Shown here: positions 8,801 through 16,300 of the stretch, in pieces | Layout: every line of letters begins with the position of its first letter | Position numbering within the stretch: the stretch's first letter is position 1 | NCBI GenBank assembly: GCA_050250795.1 | Contig: JBFWNZ010000005.1 | Location: forward strand, 1-30,344 | Source of the DNA: JBFWNZ01 sp050250795 | Lineage (GTDB): Bacteria; Pseudomonadota; Alphaproteobacteria; UBA8366 | Reading direction: 5' to 3' | Length of the DNA: 30,344 nucleotides | Translations under genes and position numbers: made by a program | The notes under the pieces: model-generated | Databases searched by the model: none | The model's input: the letters and a program-made list of their open reading frames with translations, nothing else | Told to the model about the DNA's origin: nothing

Positions 8801-9280
8801 CGGCTGCTGACGGCCTTCGAGCGGGTGAACGAGCATTTCACCCAACTGTTCACGCAGCTGTTCGGCGGCGGGCGGGCGCATCTGACCCTGACCGAGGCCG
8901 AGGACCCGCTGCAATCGGGCCTGGAGATCATGGCCAGCCCGCCGGGCAAGAAACTTCAGACCATGTCGCTGCTGTCGGGCGGCGAGCAGGCGCTGACCGC
9001 CATCGCGCTGCTGTTCGCGGTGTTCCTCACGAACCCGGCGCCGATCTGCATCCTGGACGAGGTGGACGCGCCGCTGGACGACGCCAATGTGGACCGGTTC
9101 TGCACCCTGCTGTCGGAAATCGCCCATTCCGGCCTGACCCGCTTTCTGGTCGTGACGCATCACCGGCTGACCATGGCCCGGATGGACCGGCTGTTCGGCG
9201 TGACGATGGGCGAGCGCGGCGTCAGCCAGCTCGTCTCGGTCGACCTGCGCCGGGCCGAAAGGCTGCGCGAGAGCGCATAG
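5819..9280 (+). CDS. smc: Chromosome segregation ATPase SMC
   Basis: This 1153-residue protein is the core of the SMC-ScpAB condensin that organises and separates chromosomes. The N-terminal head contains GFKSF (10-14) and Walker A GPNGCGKSN (31-39). Two long coiled coils rich in Ala, Glu and Arg (about 165-505 and 645-1010) flank a hinge at about 508-640 that contains DMFAPVLDAMTVEPGYETAL. The C-terminal head carries the ABC signature LSGGEQALTAIALLFA (near 1050) and Walker B CILDEVDAPLDDANV (near 1076). Length is normal for alphaproteobacteria. The start is GTG at 5819 (encoding MHFVKLRVSGFKSF) with a weak Shine-Dalgarno, so translation may be low or coupled to dsbA. scpA and scpB are not in this window. 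The 1205-codon opposite-strand frame here is a GC artefact. Confidence 0.97.
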   Translation: MHFVKLRVSGFKSFVEPTELYIEPGMTGIVGPNGCGKSNVVEALKWVMGETSARQMRGSEMDDVIFGGSVSRPARNIAEVVLHLDNTDRTAPPQFNHETEIEISRRIERNSGSTYRLNGREVRARDVQLLFADLATGAHSTAIVTQGRVGALIGAKPTERRMLLEEAAGITGLHSRRHEAELRLRAAETNLERLDDVVAALEGQYQGLQRQARQAARYRRLADQIRHNEAALLYRRWTEATEAVMAASARMREAESAVAERTRIAADAATAQADAATALPPLRQAEVEAAAELQRLQLAERELQAEERRVADAQADIARRLAQVAGDGERELSLLTDATTALQRLAEERAELERAQDGETEAQQAAGAALQTVRNELRSLEGDLAQLTERVAAAEARRTGLERQQAELARRRERIAARMAETAAERDRLAASSAADAAVEAAQDRIGQAEAALAAAQTSRAEAETAREAAMAAEQAARDAAQQTQSRVGALEAEAKALAKIAEPAERDMFAPVLDAMTVEPGYETALGAALGDEVEAPTDTAAKLHWATLDPLAAPPALPPEAEPLARYVEGPAALARRMALIGVVADTATGRRLQPGLQPGQRLVTRDGALWRWDGYTMTAGAPSAAAIRLEQRNRLREVRASLAGAQAEAQAAVKTLAARRDTAQAAAVKERDARTAMDAAFRRLNELRAEHARLTAAAAGTRSRIASLGEALAALAREAAEAEAEAGTLTGALAEIEDVGAARSEIESRRADIGGRRAVEAERRSQFDRLAREAEDRRRRLARIAEEERSWRERVGGAEARVRDIDQRRSETEAERDRLADRPAEIGEQRRKLLTAIGEAEARRAAAADRLAEGEARQTASDSALRSAEAGLAEAREDRVRCEAQVEQTRNDRIAVAERVRERLDCPPDRILQTAGIEDPDTLPDRETVERRIEQLGRERDSIGPVNLRAEAELADLTNQIEGMRNERADLIAAIARLRQGIGALNREGRERLLTAFERVNEHFTQLFTQLFGGGRAHLTLTEAEDPLQSGLEIMASPPGKKLQTMSLLSGGEQALTAIALLFAVFLTNPAPICILDEVDAPLDDANVDRFCTLLSEIAHSGLTRFLVVTHHRLTMARMDRLFGVTMGERGVSQLVSVDLRRAERLRESA

Positions 9281-9302
9281 GCGATCCCGTCGCAAAGGAC
9301 AT

Positions 9303-9334
9303 GCCGAAAGCCGCAGAAATCTGCGGCATTCGGC
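9303..9334 (+). terminator. Two-tier inverted repeat after smc
   Basis: Outer arms GCCGAA/TTCGGC (9303-9308 and 9329-9334) and inner arms GCCGCAGA/TCTGCGGC (9310-9317 and 9320-9327) form a hairpin broken only by one A-A mismatch. It lies 22 bp after the smc stop and before the atp promoter, so it probably ends smc transcription. It has no T-tract, so it could instead be an RNA-processing site or a protein-binding palindrome. Confidence 0.5.
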
Positions 9335-9361
9335 CGCAAGCCTGTGCCCGCCCCCCTGCGC

Positions 9362-9390
9362 TTGACAGCCTGGGGGAGCGTCACTAATGT
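9362..9390 (+). promoter_or_regulatory. Predicted promoter of the F0 ATP synthase operon
   Basis: A perfect -35 box TTGACA (9362-9367) is followed after 17 bp by TAATGT (9385-9390). The alternative ACTAAT (9383-9388) is closer to the -10 consensus but has a 15-bp spacer. The predicted untranslated leader is about 60 nt and ends with GGCGGAGA before atpI. Confidence 0.6.
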
Positions 9391-9459
9391 GCCGCCGACT
9401 TCAGGGGCGGGAAGGGCCGTTCCAGGGGTGGTCCACAGGGGTCGTTACGGCGGAGACGC

Positions 9460-9840
9460 ATGGCCGACAAGCCGCCGAAACCGAACGATTTCGAGGCCAG
9501 ACTGCACGCGGCGAACGCACGCCGCCCGGATCGCAAGTCCGAGCGGAACGCGTCGAAGCAGGGCATCGGCTTTGCGTTCCGGATCGGGACGGAGCTGGTT
9601 TCCGCGCTGATCGTGGGGGTCGGGATCGGACTGCTGCTGGATTACTGGCTCGACACCAAGCCCTGGCTGCTGCTCGTGTTTTTCATACTCGGTTCGGCAG
9701 CCGGTGTTTTGAACGTGTTCCGCGCCGTGGGTGGATACGGCTATGCGGCCGGCTATCGCCAGCCGCGGAGCGCGACGCAAGAGGATGAGGCTGGCAGCCG
9801 GACCGGTACGGCGCCGCCGGATAATTCAGGGGACCGGTAA
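9460..9840 (+). CDS. atpI: ATP synthase accessory protein AtpI
   Basis: This 126-residue membrane protein has a charged N-terminal tail (residues 1-40), then two helices: GTELVSALIVGVGIGLLLDYWL and PWLLLVFFILGSAAGVLNVFRAV. These segments, with the GxGxGxxLDxWL motif, identify the AtpI/Zn-ATPase-like family encoded first in many atp operons. AtpI helps assembly of the c-ring and is not a stoichiometric part of the enzyme. The C-terminal 30 residues are polar and probably disordered. It is 9 bp upstream of atpB and is the first gene after the predicted operon promoter. Confidence 0.9.
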   Translation: MADKPPKPNDFEARLHAANARRPDRKSERNASKQGIGFAFRIGTELVSALIVGVGIGLLLDYWLDTKPWLLLVFFILGSAAGVLNVFRAVGGYGYAAGYRQPRSATQEDEAGSRTGTAPPDNSGDR

Positions 9841-9849
9841 GGGATCGTC

Positions 9850-10599
9850 ATGGCGCAGACCCACGGCGAAGGCGGGCATAGTCCGCTTCAGCAGTTCGAG
9901 ATCAAGAGCCTGATCGACCTGCCATCGGTCGGCGGGATGGACGTGTCCTTCACCAACTCGTCGTTGATGATGGTGATCGCGCTCGTGCTGATCACCGGCT
10001 TCATGACGCTGGCGATGCGGGAGCGCTCGCTCGTTCCCGGCCGCCTTCAGATGGTGGCGGAATCGGCCTACGAGTTCATCGCCAACCTGATCCGCGACAC
10101 CGTGGGCAGCGAGGGCCGGCCCTACTTCCCCTTCGTGTTCTCGCTGTTCATGTTCGTGCTGATGGGCAACCTGCTGGGCATGCTGCCCTACAGCTTCACA
10201 TTCACCAGCCACATCATCGTCACCTTCGCGCTGGCGATCACCGTGTTCATCGGCGTGACGGTCCTGGGCTTCGTGAAGCACGGCATGCACTTCTTCAGCT
10301 TCTTTGCGCCCGCCGGCACGCCGCCGCTGCTGCTGCCGCTGCTGGTGCCGATCGAGATTCTGTCCTATCTGTCGCGCCCGGTGAGCCTGTCGGTCCGACT
10401 GTTCGCGAACATGCTGGCCGGGCACACGCTGCTCAAAGTGATCGCCGGCTTCGTCGCCCTGATGGGCGCCGCGGGCGTGCTGCCGCTGGCCCTGCTGGTC
10501 GCGCTGAACGGCCTCGAAATCCTGATCGCGCTGCTGCAGGCCTATGTGTTCGCGATCCTGACCTGCCTTTACATCAACGACGCCCTGCACCTCCACTGA
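9850..10599 (+). CDS. atpB: F0 ATP synthase subunit a
   Basis: This 249-residue inner-membrane protein forms the proton half-channels beside the c-ring. The essential arginine is R183 in SLSVRLFANMLAGH. Other family segments are PYFPFVFSLFMFVLMGNLLGMLPYSFT and the C-terminal LNGLEILIALLQAYVFAILTCLYINDALH. Five or six membrane helices are visible and the length is normal for alphaproteobacteria. It lies between atpI and atpE, with 44 bp before atpE. Confidence 0.97.
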   Translation: MAQTHGEGGHSPLQQFEIKSLIDLPSVGGMDVSFTNSSLMMVIALVLITGFMTLAMRERSLVPGRLQMVAESAYEFIANLIRDTVGSEGRPYFPFVFSLFMFVLMGNLLGMLPYSFTFTSHIIVTFALAITVFIGVTVLGFVKHGMHFFSFFAPAGTPPLLLPLLVPIEILSYLSRPVSLSVRLFANMLAGHTLLKVIAGFVALMGAAGVLPLALLVALNGLEILIALLQAYVFAILTCLYINDALHLH

Positions 10600-10643
10600 G
10601 GCGCGGGACCATCAACCGCTCCACTATCTAAGGAATCGACGTC

Positions 10644-10868
10644 ATGGAGATGGAAGCTGCGAAGTTCATCGGTGCCGGCCTCGCGATGATCGGCATGATC
10701 GGCTCCGGTATCGGTATGGGTAACGTGTTCTCGTCCTTCATCCTGGGCGTGAGCCGCAACCCCGCCGCCCGCGGCGAGGTGTTCACGATGACGATGCTGG
10801 GCTTCGCGCTGGTCGAAGCCATCGCGCTGTTCGCGCTCGTCATCGCGCTTCTGATCCTGTTCGGCTAA
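10644..10868 (+). CDS. atpE: F0 ATP synthase subunit c
   Basis: This 74-residue hairpin of two membrane helices forms the rotor ring. The proton-carrying carboxylate is E58 in FALVEAIALF. The cytoplasmic loop RNPAARGE contacts subunits gamma and epsilon. The first helix contains the glycine series GSGIGMGN needed for tight ring packing. No Na+-binding signature (a Q in helix 1 together with an ES pair in helix 2) is present, so proton coupling is predicted. AAGGA lies about 10 bp upstream of the ATG. A strong hairpin follows the stop codon. Confidence 0.97.
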   Translation: MEMEAAKFIGAGLAMIGMIGSGIGMGNVFSSFILGVSRNPAARGEVFTMTMLGFALVEAIALFALVIALLILFG

Positions 10869-10886
10869 GCCCGAATCCATCCGCGC

Positions 10887-10910
10887 GGCGGTGCGCTCCG
10901 GCGCACCGCC
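10887..10910 (+). terminator. Strong hairpin between atpE and the b' gene
   Basis: A perfect 10-bp stem GGCGGTGCGC / GCGCACCGCC closes a TCCG tetraloop. It begins 18 bp after the atpE stop and ends 17 bp before the b' start, and no T-tract follows. It probably protects or partly terminates the upstream mRNA, raising atpE output over the b subunits. That role is inferred. Confidence 0.55.
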
Positions 10911-10927
10911 ACACGAGGAGCGAAGCG

Positions 10928-11416
10928 ATGCCGCAGCTTGACCTGTCGACGTTTCCGACTCAGCTTTTCTGGCTGATCGTCAGCTTTGGTCTGTTGTACC
11001 TGATCCTGTGGCGCTTCGTGCTGCCGCAGGTCGGCGAGGTGCGGACCAGCCGGCAGATCAAGATCGGCTCCGATCTCGATCGTGCCGAGGAACTGAAGCG
11101 CGAAGCGGAATCGATCCAGGCGGCTTACGAAAAGGCGCTGGCCGAAGCGACCGCGGAAGCCCAGTCGGTCCATCGCGAGACGGCCCAGGCCATCGCGGCG
11201 GAACGGCAGGCGAAGCAGGCCACCCTGACCGGCGAGTTGTCGAACGAGGCCGCGAAGGCCGAACGCCGGATCGAGGGCGAAAAGCAGGCTGCCATGCAGC
11301 AGCTGGGCGATGTGGCGACCGGGCTGGTCCAGGCGTCCGTCGAGCGGCTGGTCGGCGCGCATGTCGAGACGGCCGAGGCCGATGCGGCGGTGAAGGCCGT
11401 CGCACCGGCAGCCTGA
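10928..11416 (+). CDS. atpF2: F0 ATP synthase subunit b'
   Basis: This 162-residue peripheral-stalk subunit has one N-terminal membrane helix (FPTQLFWLIVSFGLLYLILW, about 9-28) followed by a long charged amphipathic helix. The motif PQLDLSTFPTQLFWL is typical of the b' type, which pairs with b in alphaproteobacteria, cyanobacteria and chloroplasts. It differs from the following gene product, so the stalk is a b/b' heterodimer. ACGAGGAGCG just upstream gives a good Shine-Dalgarno. Some annotations name this gene atpG or atpX. Confidence 0.92.
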   Translation: MPQLDLSTFPTQLFWLIVSFGLLYLILWRFVLPQVGEVRTSRQIKIGSDLDRAEELKREAESIQAAYEKALAEATAEAQSVHRETAQAIAAERQAKQATLTGELSNEAAKAERRIEGEKQAAMQQLGDVATGLVQASVERLVGAHVETAEADAAVKAVAPAA

Positions 11417-11429
11417 AGGAGAGCGGCAG

Positions 11430-11912
11430 GTGCTGCACGATCCGACGTTCTGGGTAGCGGTTGCCTTCGTGATCTTCGTCGCGGCGGCGTTCAAGCCCAT
11501 CAAGAAGGGCATCCTGGGCGGGCTGGACGCGAAGATCGCGGAAATCCGCCAGCAGGTGGAAGAAGCGGAGCGCCTGCGCAACGAGGCGCAGGACCTGCTG
11601 GATACCCACCGCCGCCAGCAGCGGCAGGCGCTGCAGGATGCCGAGGATATCGCGACGCGGGCGCGCGAAGATGCCGAACGGCATCGCAAGGAAGCCGCCG
11701 TGGAACTGGCGGCCGCATTGGAGCGCCAGCGCCAGCTGTCCTTCGAGAAGATCGTCCAGGCCGAAGCCGCCGCCCTTCAGGAAGTGCGGAACCGTGCCGT
11801 GGACATCGCCATCGCGGCCACAGAGAAGATCCTCGCCGACCGCCTGACCGGCGATGCGGGCGATCGGCTGCTCGAATCATCGATCCGCGAGCTGCCGTCG
11901 AAGCTGCAATAG
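11430..11912 (+). CDS. atpF: F0 ATP synthase subunit b
   Basis: This 160-residue subunit begins with a membrane helix (DPTFWVAVAFVIFVAAAF, about 4-21) and continues as a charged helix to the end, as expected for the stator stalk that binds F1 through delta. The start is GTG at 11430, supported by AAGGAG (11416-11421) overlapping the stop of the b' gene. Together with b' it would form a heterodimer. F1 genes (atpHAGDC) are not present, as usual for alphaproteobacteria, where the two halves are separate operons. Confidence 0.92.
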   Translation: MLHDPTFWVAVAFVIFVAAAFKPIKKGILGGLDAKIAEIRQQVEEAERLRNEAQDLLDTHRRQQRQALQDAEDIATRAREDAERHRKEAAVELAAALERQRQLSFEKIVQAEAAALQEVRNRAVDIAIAATEKILADRLTGDAGDRLLESSIRELPSKLQ

Positions 11913-11919
11913 CGTGCAA

Positions 11920-11944
11920 GCCGGGCATGTTGGTCATGTCCGGC
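11920..11944 (+). terminator. Hairpin after atpF
   Basis: GCCGGGCATG (11920-11929) can pair with CATGTCCGGC (11935-11944) through 10 pairs including one G-U, around a TTGGT loop. It lies 8 bp after the atpF stop and is a likely end of the operon. No T-tract follows. Confidence 0.55.
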
Positions 11945-11957
11945 CCGCTGATATAGA
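11930..11957 (+). promoter_or_regulatory. Possible promoter for the small unknown gene and dioxygenase
   Basis: TTGGTC (11930-11935) and TATAGA (11952-11957) are spaced by 16 bp, 54 bp upstream of the next start codon. The -35 box overlaps the loop of the preceding hairpin. This is a moderate match only. Confidence 0.35.
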
Positions 11958-12010
11958 GTGGCCGCCGTCATAGCGCGGCACCCGGGCCGCTCATCCCAGC
12001 GAGACGTCTC

Positions 12011-12412
12011 ATGCCCTATGTCGCGCGCAATCCCCAGGGCCGCATCGTCGGGGTCTCCGACCGCCCGACACGGCTGGCGCGCGAGATGCTGCCGATAAAC
12101 CATCCGGAAGTGCAGGCTTTCCTGCGCAGCGCCCCCCCTCCCGGCGGCGGCCAGCTTGGCGGAGGCCAGCCCGGTGCGCCGGGCGCGCGCGGCGGCATTG
12201 GCGCCAACGAAGCGCGCTCGCGGCTGTCGCAATCCGACACCGAGATGGCGCGCATCACCGAAGATCTCATCGATCTTCTCATCGCCAAGAATCTCATCAA
12301 CTTCACCGATTTCCCAAGCGAAGCGCAGAAGAAGCTGATCAGCCGCCGCGCCTTGCGCCGGAACCTGTCGACGCTGTCCAACCTGGTCTCGGATCAGGAC
12401 GACATCCTGTAA
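12011..12412 (+). CDS. Conserved small protein of unknown function
   Basis: This 133-residue soluble protein has no signal peptide. It has three parts: an N-terminal strand-rich segment PYVARNPQGRIVGVSDRPT (2-20) with NHPEVQAFL, a Gly/Pro-rich linker (about 40-65), and a C-terminal helical module ITEDLIDLLIAKNLINFTDFPSEAQKKLISRRALR. The module resembles proteobacterial proteins often labelled, misleadingly, 'tryptophan synthase subunit beta-like'. I know of no established function and see no catalytic motif. The gene is 12 bp upstream of the dioxygenase gene, with GGAGGA between them, so the two are probably co-transcribed. Confidence 0.75.
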   Translation: MPYVARNPQGRIVGVSDRPTRLAREMLPINHPEVQAFLRSAPPPGGGQLGGGQPGAPGARGGIGANEARSRLSQSDTEMARITEDLIDLLIAKNLINFTDFPSEAQKKLISRRALRRNLSTLSNLVSDQDDIL

Positions 12413-12424
12413 CGGAGGAATGCC

Positions 12425-13279
12425 ATGGCGATCGCGGTGCGCAAGGTCGGGGACAAGTTCGCCGCCGAGGTGCTCGGTGCCGACCTTGCCCGCGACGAGG
12501 ATTTCGAACCGGTCCGGCAAGCCTTCCTGGACCACGGTGTCATCGTCATCCGCGACCAGGCGCTCTCGCCCGAAGTTCAGATCGCCTTCTCCCGCCGCTT
12601 CGGCGCCCTGATGGGCCGCCGCCCGTCGGCGTCGGACAAGGTGCTGATGCAAGGCTATCCGGAGATCACGCTGCTGTCGAACCGCAAGCGGGACGGCGAG
12701 TATATCGGCAACGCCGATGCCGGCCGCTACTGGCACTCGGACATGAGCTTCGAGGAGAATCCCAACCTCGGCACCTTCGTCCATGCCATCGAGATTCCGC
12801 CCGAGGGCGGCGACACGCTGTTCGCCGATCTTGAGCTGGCCTATGAGACGCTGCCGGCGGCGACCAAGCGGCGGATCGAGGGCAAGCGTGCGGCGCACAC
12901 CTTCGCCAAGCACTATCGCGACGTCATGGCGAAGGGCAGCACGCGGCCGCCGCTGACGCCGGAGCAACTGGCGGCCCTGAAGGAGGTCTGGCATCCCATC
13001 GTCCGCACGCATCCGGACACGGGGCGCAAGGCGCTGTTCGTCAACGAAGGCCACACCACCCGCATCGAAGGCATGGACGAGGCCGAGAGCAAGGCGCTGC
13101 TGGACGAGCTGTTCGCCCACAGCCTGAAGCCCGAACATGTCTACCGCCACAAATGGCGGCTGGGCGATGCCGTGTTCTGGGACAACCGCCGGGTCATCCA
13201 TCAGGCCGAAGGCTACGACATGAGCCGCTATACCCGGCATATGCACCGCACCTGCATCCATGGCGATCGTCCCTTCTGA
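12425..13279 (+). CDS. TauD/TfdA-family Fe(II)/2-oxoglutarate dioxygenase
   Basis: This 284-residue cytoplasmic enzyme belongs to the TauD/TfdA family, which hydroxylates small acids such as taurine or 2,4-D with O2 and 2-oxoglutarate. The iron ligands are H104 and D106 in WHSDMSF and H259 in WDNRRVIHQA. R271 or R275 in the RHMHR segment would bind 2-oxoglutarate. The region GGDTLFADLELAYETLP is typical of the family. The substrate cannot be assigned, and no transporter genes for taurine or alkylsulfonates lie beside it. It follows the small unknown gene by 12 bp with a GGAGGA Shine-Dalgarno, and precedes the cyclase receptor gene by 84 bp. Confidence 0.88.
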   Translation: MAIAVRKVGDKFAAEVLGADLARDEDFEPVRQAFLDHGVIVIRDQALSPEVQIAFSRRFGALMGRRPSASDKVLMQGYPEITLLSNRKRDGEYIGNADAGRYWHSDMSFEENPNLGTFVHAIEIPPEGGDTLFADLELAYETLPAATKRRIEGKRAAHTFAKHYRDVMAKGSTRPPLTPEQLAALKEVWHPIVRTHPDTGRKALFVNEGHTTRIEGMDEAESKALLDELFAHSLKPEHVYRHKWRLGDAVFWDNRRVIHQAEGYDMSRYTRHMHRTCIHGDRPF

Positions 13280-13289
13280 GAGCGGGCAT

Positions 13290-13327
13290 CGCGGAACCTT
13301 TGCGAAATGTTCCGCGACCGGGATAAT
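13290..13327 (+). promoter_or_regulatory. Palindrome and predicted promoter upstream of the cyclase receptor
   Basis: CGCGGAAC (13290-13297) and GTTCCGCG (13309-13316) are perfect inverted repeats, with TTT-GCG-AAA centred between them. A -10 box GATAAT (13322-13327, one mismatch) lies 17 bp after TTTGCG (13299-13304), which falls in the centre of the palindrome. It could be an operator over the -35 region or a terminator of the dioxygenase operon. Confidence 0.4.
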
Positions 13328-13363
13328 CCGTTTCCTGGCAGATTGAATCGCAAAGGGGGCGGC

Positions 13364-16300
13364 ATGATCGGCAGAGTTCTGCGCCTTGGACTGTACGTCC
13401 TGATCGGGCTGGCTTCACTGGCCGCGCACCCGGCCCGGCCGGGCGCGCAGGAGACGGTGGCGCTGCAACTCAAGTGGCTGCATCAGTTCCAGTTCGCCGG
13501 TTATTACGCTGCCCTGCACAAGGGCTTCTATCGCGAGGCGGGCTTCGACGTGGTCCTGCGCGAAGGCGGGCCCAACATCGACCCCGCGGACGAGCTCATC
13601 GCCGGAAAGGCCGATTACGGCGTCTGCAATGCCGGGCTGCTGCTGGGCTGGGCGAAGGGGCGGGAATTGGTCTCGCTGGCGGCGATCTTCCAGTACTCGC
13701 CCGCCCAGCTTCTGGTGACCCGGCGCGGCGATTTCTCCAGCCTGTCCGAACTGCGCGACTTGCGGCTGATGGATGCCCCGGGCAGCGACGAGGTCGCAGC
13801 GATGTTGATCCGGGCTGGCGTGGACTATGCGGCAATGATCCGCGTTCCCCATAACGGCGACCCGCGCGAGCTTCTCGGCGGGAAGGCCGAGGCGATGATC
13901 TCCTACACGACCAACGAGCCCTTCGTACTCGAACAGATGGGCGTCCCGTACCGGACCTTCTCACCGCGCTCGGTCGGGATCGACTTCTACGGCGACATCC
14001 TGTGCACAAGCGCCGAAAAGGTCCGGCACGATCCCAAGCGCGTCGCGACCTTCCGCGAGGCCAGCATCAGAGGCTGGGAATACGCGCTGAACCACCAGGA
14101 GGAGATCGTCGACCTGATCCTCAGCGAGTATTCGACGCTGAAGACCCGCGATGCCCTGCTGTTCGAGGCCGCCCGCACCGACCTACTGGTCCGCATCGAT
14201 GCGACCCCGATCGGTGCGCAGACCGCCGCGCGCTGGGAGCAGATCGCGGCGATCTACCGCGATCTCAACTATCCCGTTCCGGAGCATCTGCCGGACGGGA
14301 TGATCTGGCATTACGACGGCGACTGGATCGACCGCCTGCTCATCCCCCTCCTCGCCGCCGTCCTGCTGCTCTCCGTCGCCGCCGGGGGTGCGATCGGGCT
14401 GACCCGCTACCGCGCCAGGCGCGCGGCCCAGCCAGGCAGCCCGCACCGGATGACCCGGCCGCGACTGAGCCTCGTCATGTCGCTGCTCTTCGTCGGGTTG
14501 AGCATCCCCGTCCTCATCTTCATCCTCGTCTACAACTACTCGCGCAACGAGGACGCGATCGTCGGCATCCTGAACGACGCGATCACCGAGACAGGCCGCA
14601 TCGGCATCGACCGGACGCGCAGCCTGATCAACGGCACGGAAGGTCCCCTGCTGCTCCTGGCCCAGTTGGCAGGTGCGACCCCCGGTTATTTCCGGCAGGA
14701 GGAGAGTCGGGACCTGCTCTATCGCGCGCTCACAGCGGCGCCGCATATCGACGCGGCCTATGTCAGCTTCGAGGACGGCTATCACCGGGTGGTCACGCGC
14801 ATCGATGCCGACCGACGGCGTGCCGAGCCGCAGATTCCAGCGAATGCCAATTGGCACTCCTCGTATATCGACCCGGTGACGGACGGGCTGCGACGCACCC
14901 GGCACCGAACCTTCTTCGACATCTGGCCGCGGGAGGTCGGTCGCTATGAGGTGCCCACGCAGCTCAACGTCTCGTCCCTGCCCGGATACCAGGAGGCGAA
15001 GGCAAGCGGCGCGCTGGTGGTCACTCCGCCGACGATCAATCCCGATACCGGCTATCCTATCCTGTCCGTCCGCGTCCCGATCCTCACGCCATCAGGCGAC
15101 TTCCTGGGCTGCGCATCGGCCAACGTCACGATGGACACCCTGTCGCGCTTCCTGGACGAGAACCGAGTCAGCCGGGGCAGCGTCACCTTCATCGTCAATC
15201 GCCGGGACGGAAAGATCATCGCCCACCCGGACAAAGCGAAGGCGGTGCACCTTCACAACGGGGTGCTGGAGGTCGCGACAATGACCACCAGCAGCGATCC
15301 CGTCATCCGGGAGGCCGGACTGCAGAGCCTAGCGACGAGGGCGCTGCAGTTCCGCTTCCACGTGCCCGGCGACGGCCGCGAGATGGTCGCCCTGTTCAAC
15401 AATTTCCCCGACGGCTTCGGGCAGCCCTGGCAGATCGTCACGCTGACGCCGATCGACGATTTCGTCGGCACCCTGCGCGAGACCAACCGGCTGATGATGA
15501 TCGTCATCCTGGGCTTGGCGGCGATCGAATCTATCGTCATCTACCTCGCCGCCACCCGCCTCGCCCGGCCGGTCGAACTCGTCTCGCAGGAACTGCGGTC
15601 GATCGAGAACCTCGATTTCTCCGGCGCCACGACGCAGAGGTCCGGCATCCGCGAGATTGCCGAACTGGAGTCGGCGGCGGGACTGCTCCGGAACTCGCTT
15701 CGATCCTTCGCCAGCTTCGTGCCGCTGGAGGTCGTCCGGCACCTTGTGCGCACGGGCATCCCGCTGACGCCGGGCGTGGAGCCGCGTGTCCTGACCATCT
15801 TCTTCTCCGATCTGGAGAACTTCTCGACCCAGGCAGAGCAACTGCCCCCGGACCGACTGCTGGAACAGATATCGGCCTATCTGGAGACGGTGTGCCACGC
15901 GATCAGCGAGGAAGGCGGTACCGTCGATAAGTTCATCGGCGACGGCGTCATGGCGTTCTGGGGCGCACCGGAACCCTGCGAGGATCACGCCCTGCGCGGC
16001 TGTACCGCAGCCATTCGCGCCTCGCGGCGCATGGCCCGGCTAAACGAGACCTGGGCGGCAGAAGGCCGGCCGACCATGCGCATGCGCGTGGGTATGAACT
16101 CCGCACGGGTGCTGGTCGGCAATGTCGGGTCTTCGGAGCGCCTGAGCTATACGGCGCTCGGCGACGGGGTGAACGTGGCAGCGCGGCTTGAGGGCATGAA
16201 CAAGGAACTCGGCACGCGCATCTGCATCAGCGACACCCTGTACGAGTCCGTGCGGGGGTCGGTGGTCGCCCGGCCGATCAAGCGCGTGCGGGTCAAGGGC

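Noticed and set aside
5678..9295. A 1205-codon open frame on the minus strand opposite smc
   Set aside because: It is Arg/Gln/Gly/Leu-rich with no recognisable domain and mirrors the codon bias of smc, which is certain from its Walker A, hinge and signature motifs. Long antisense frames are expected in GC-rich genes.
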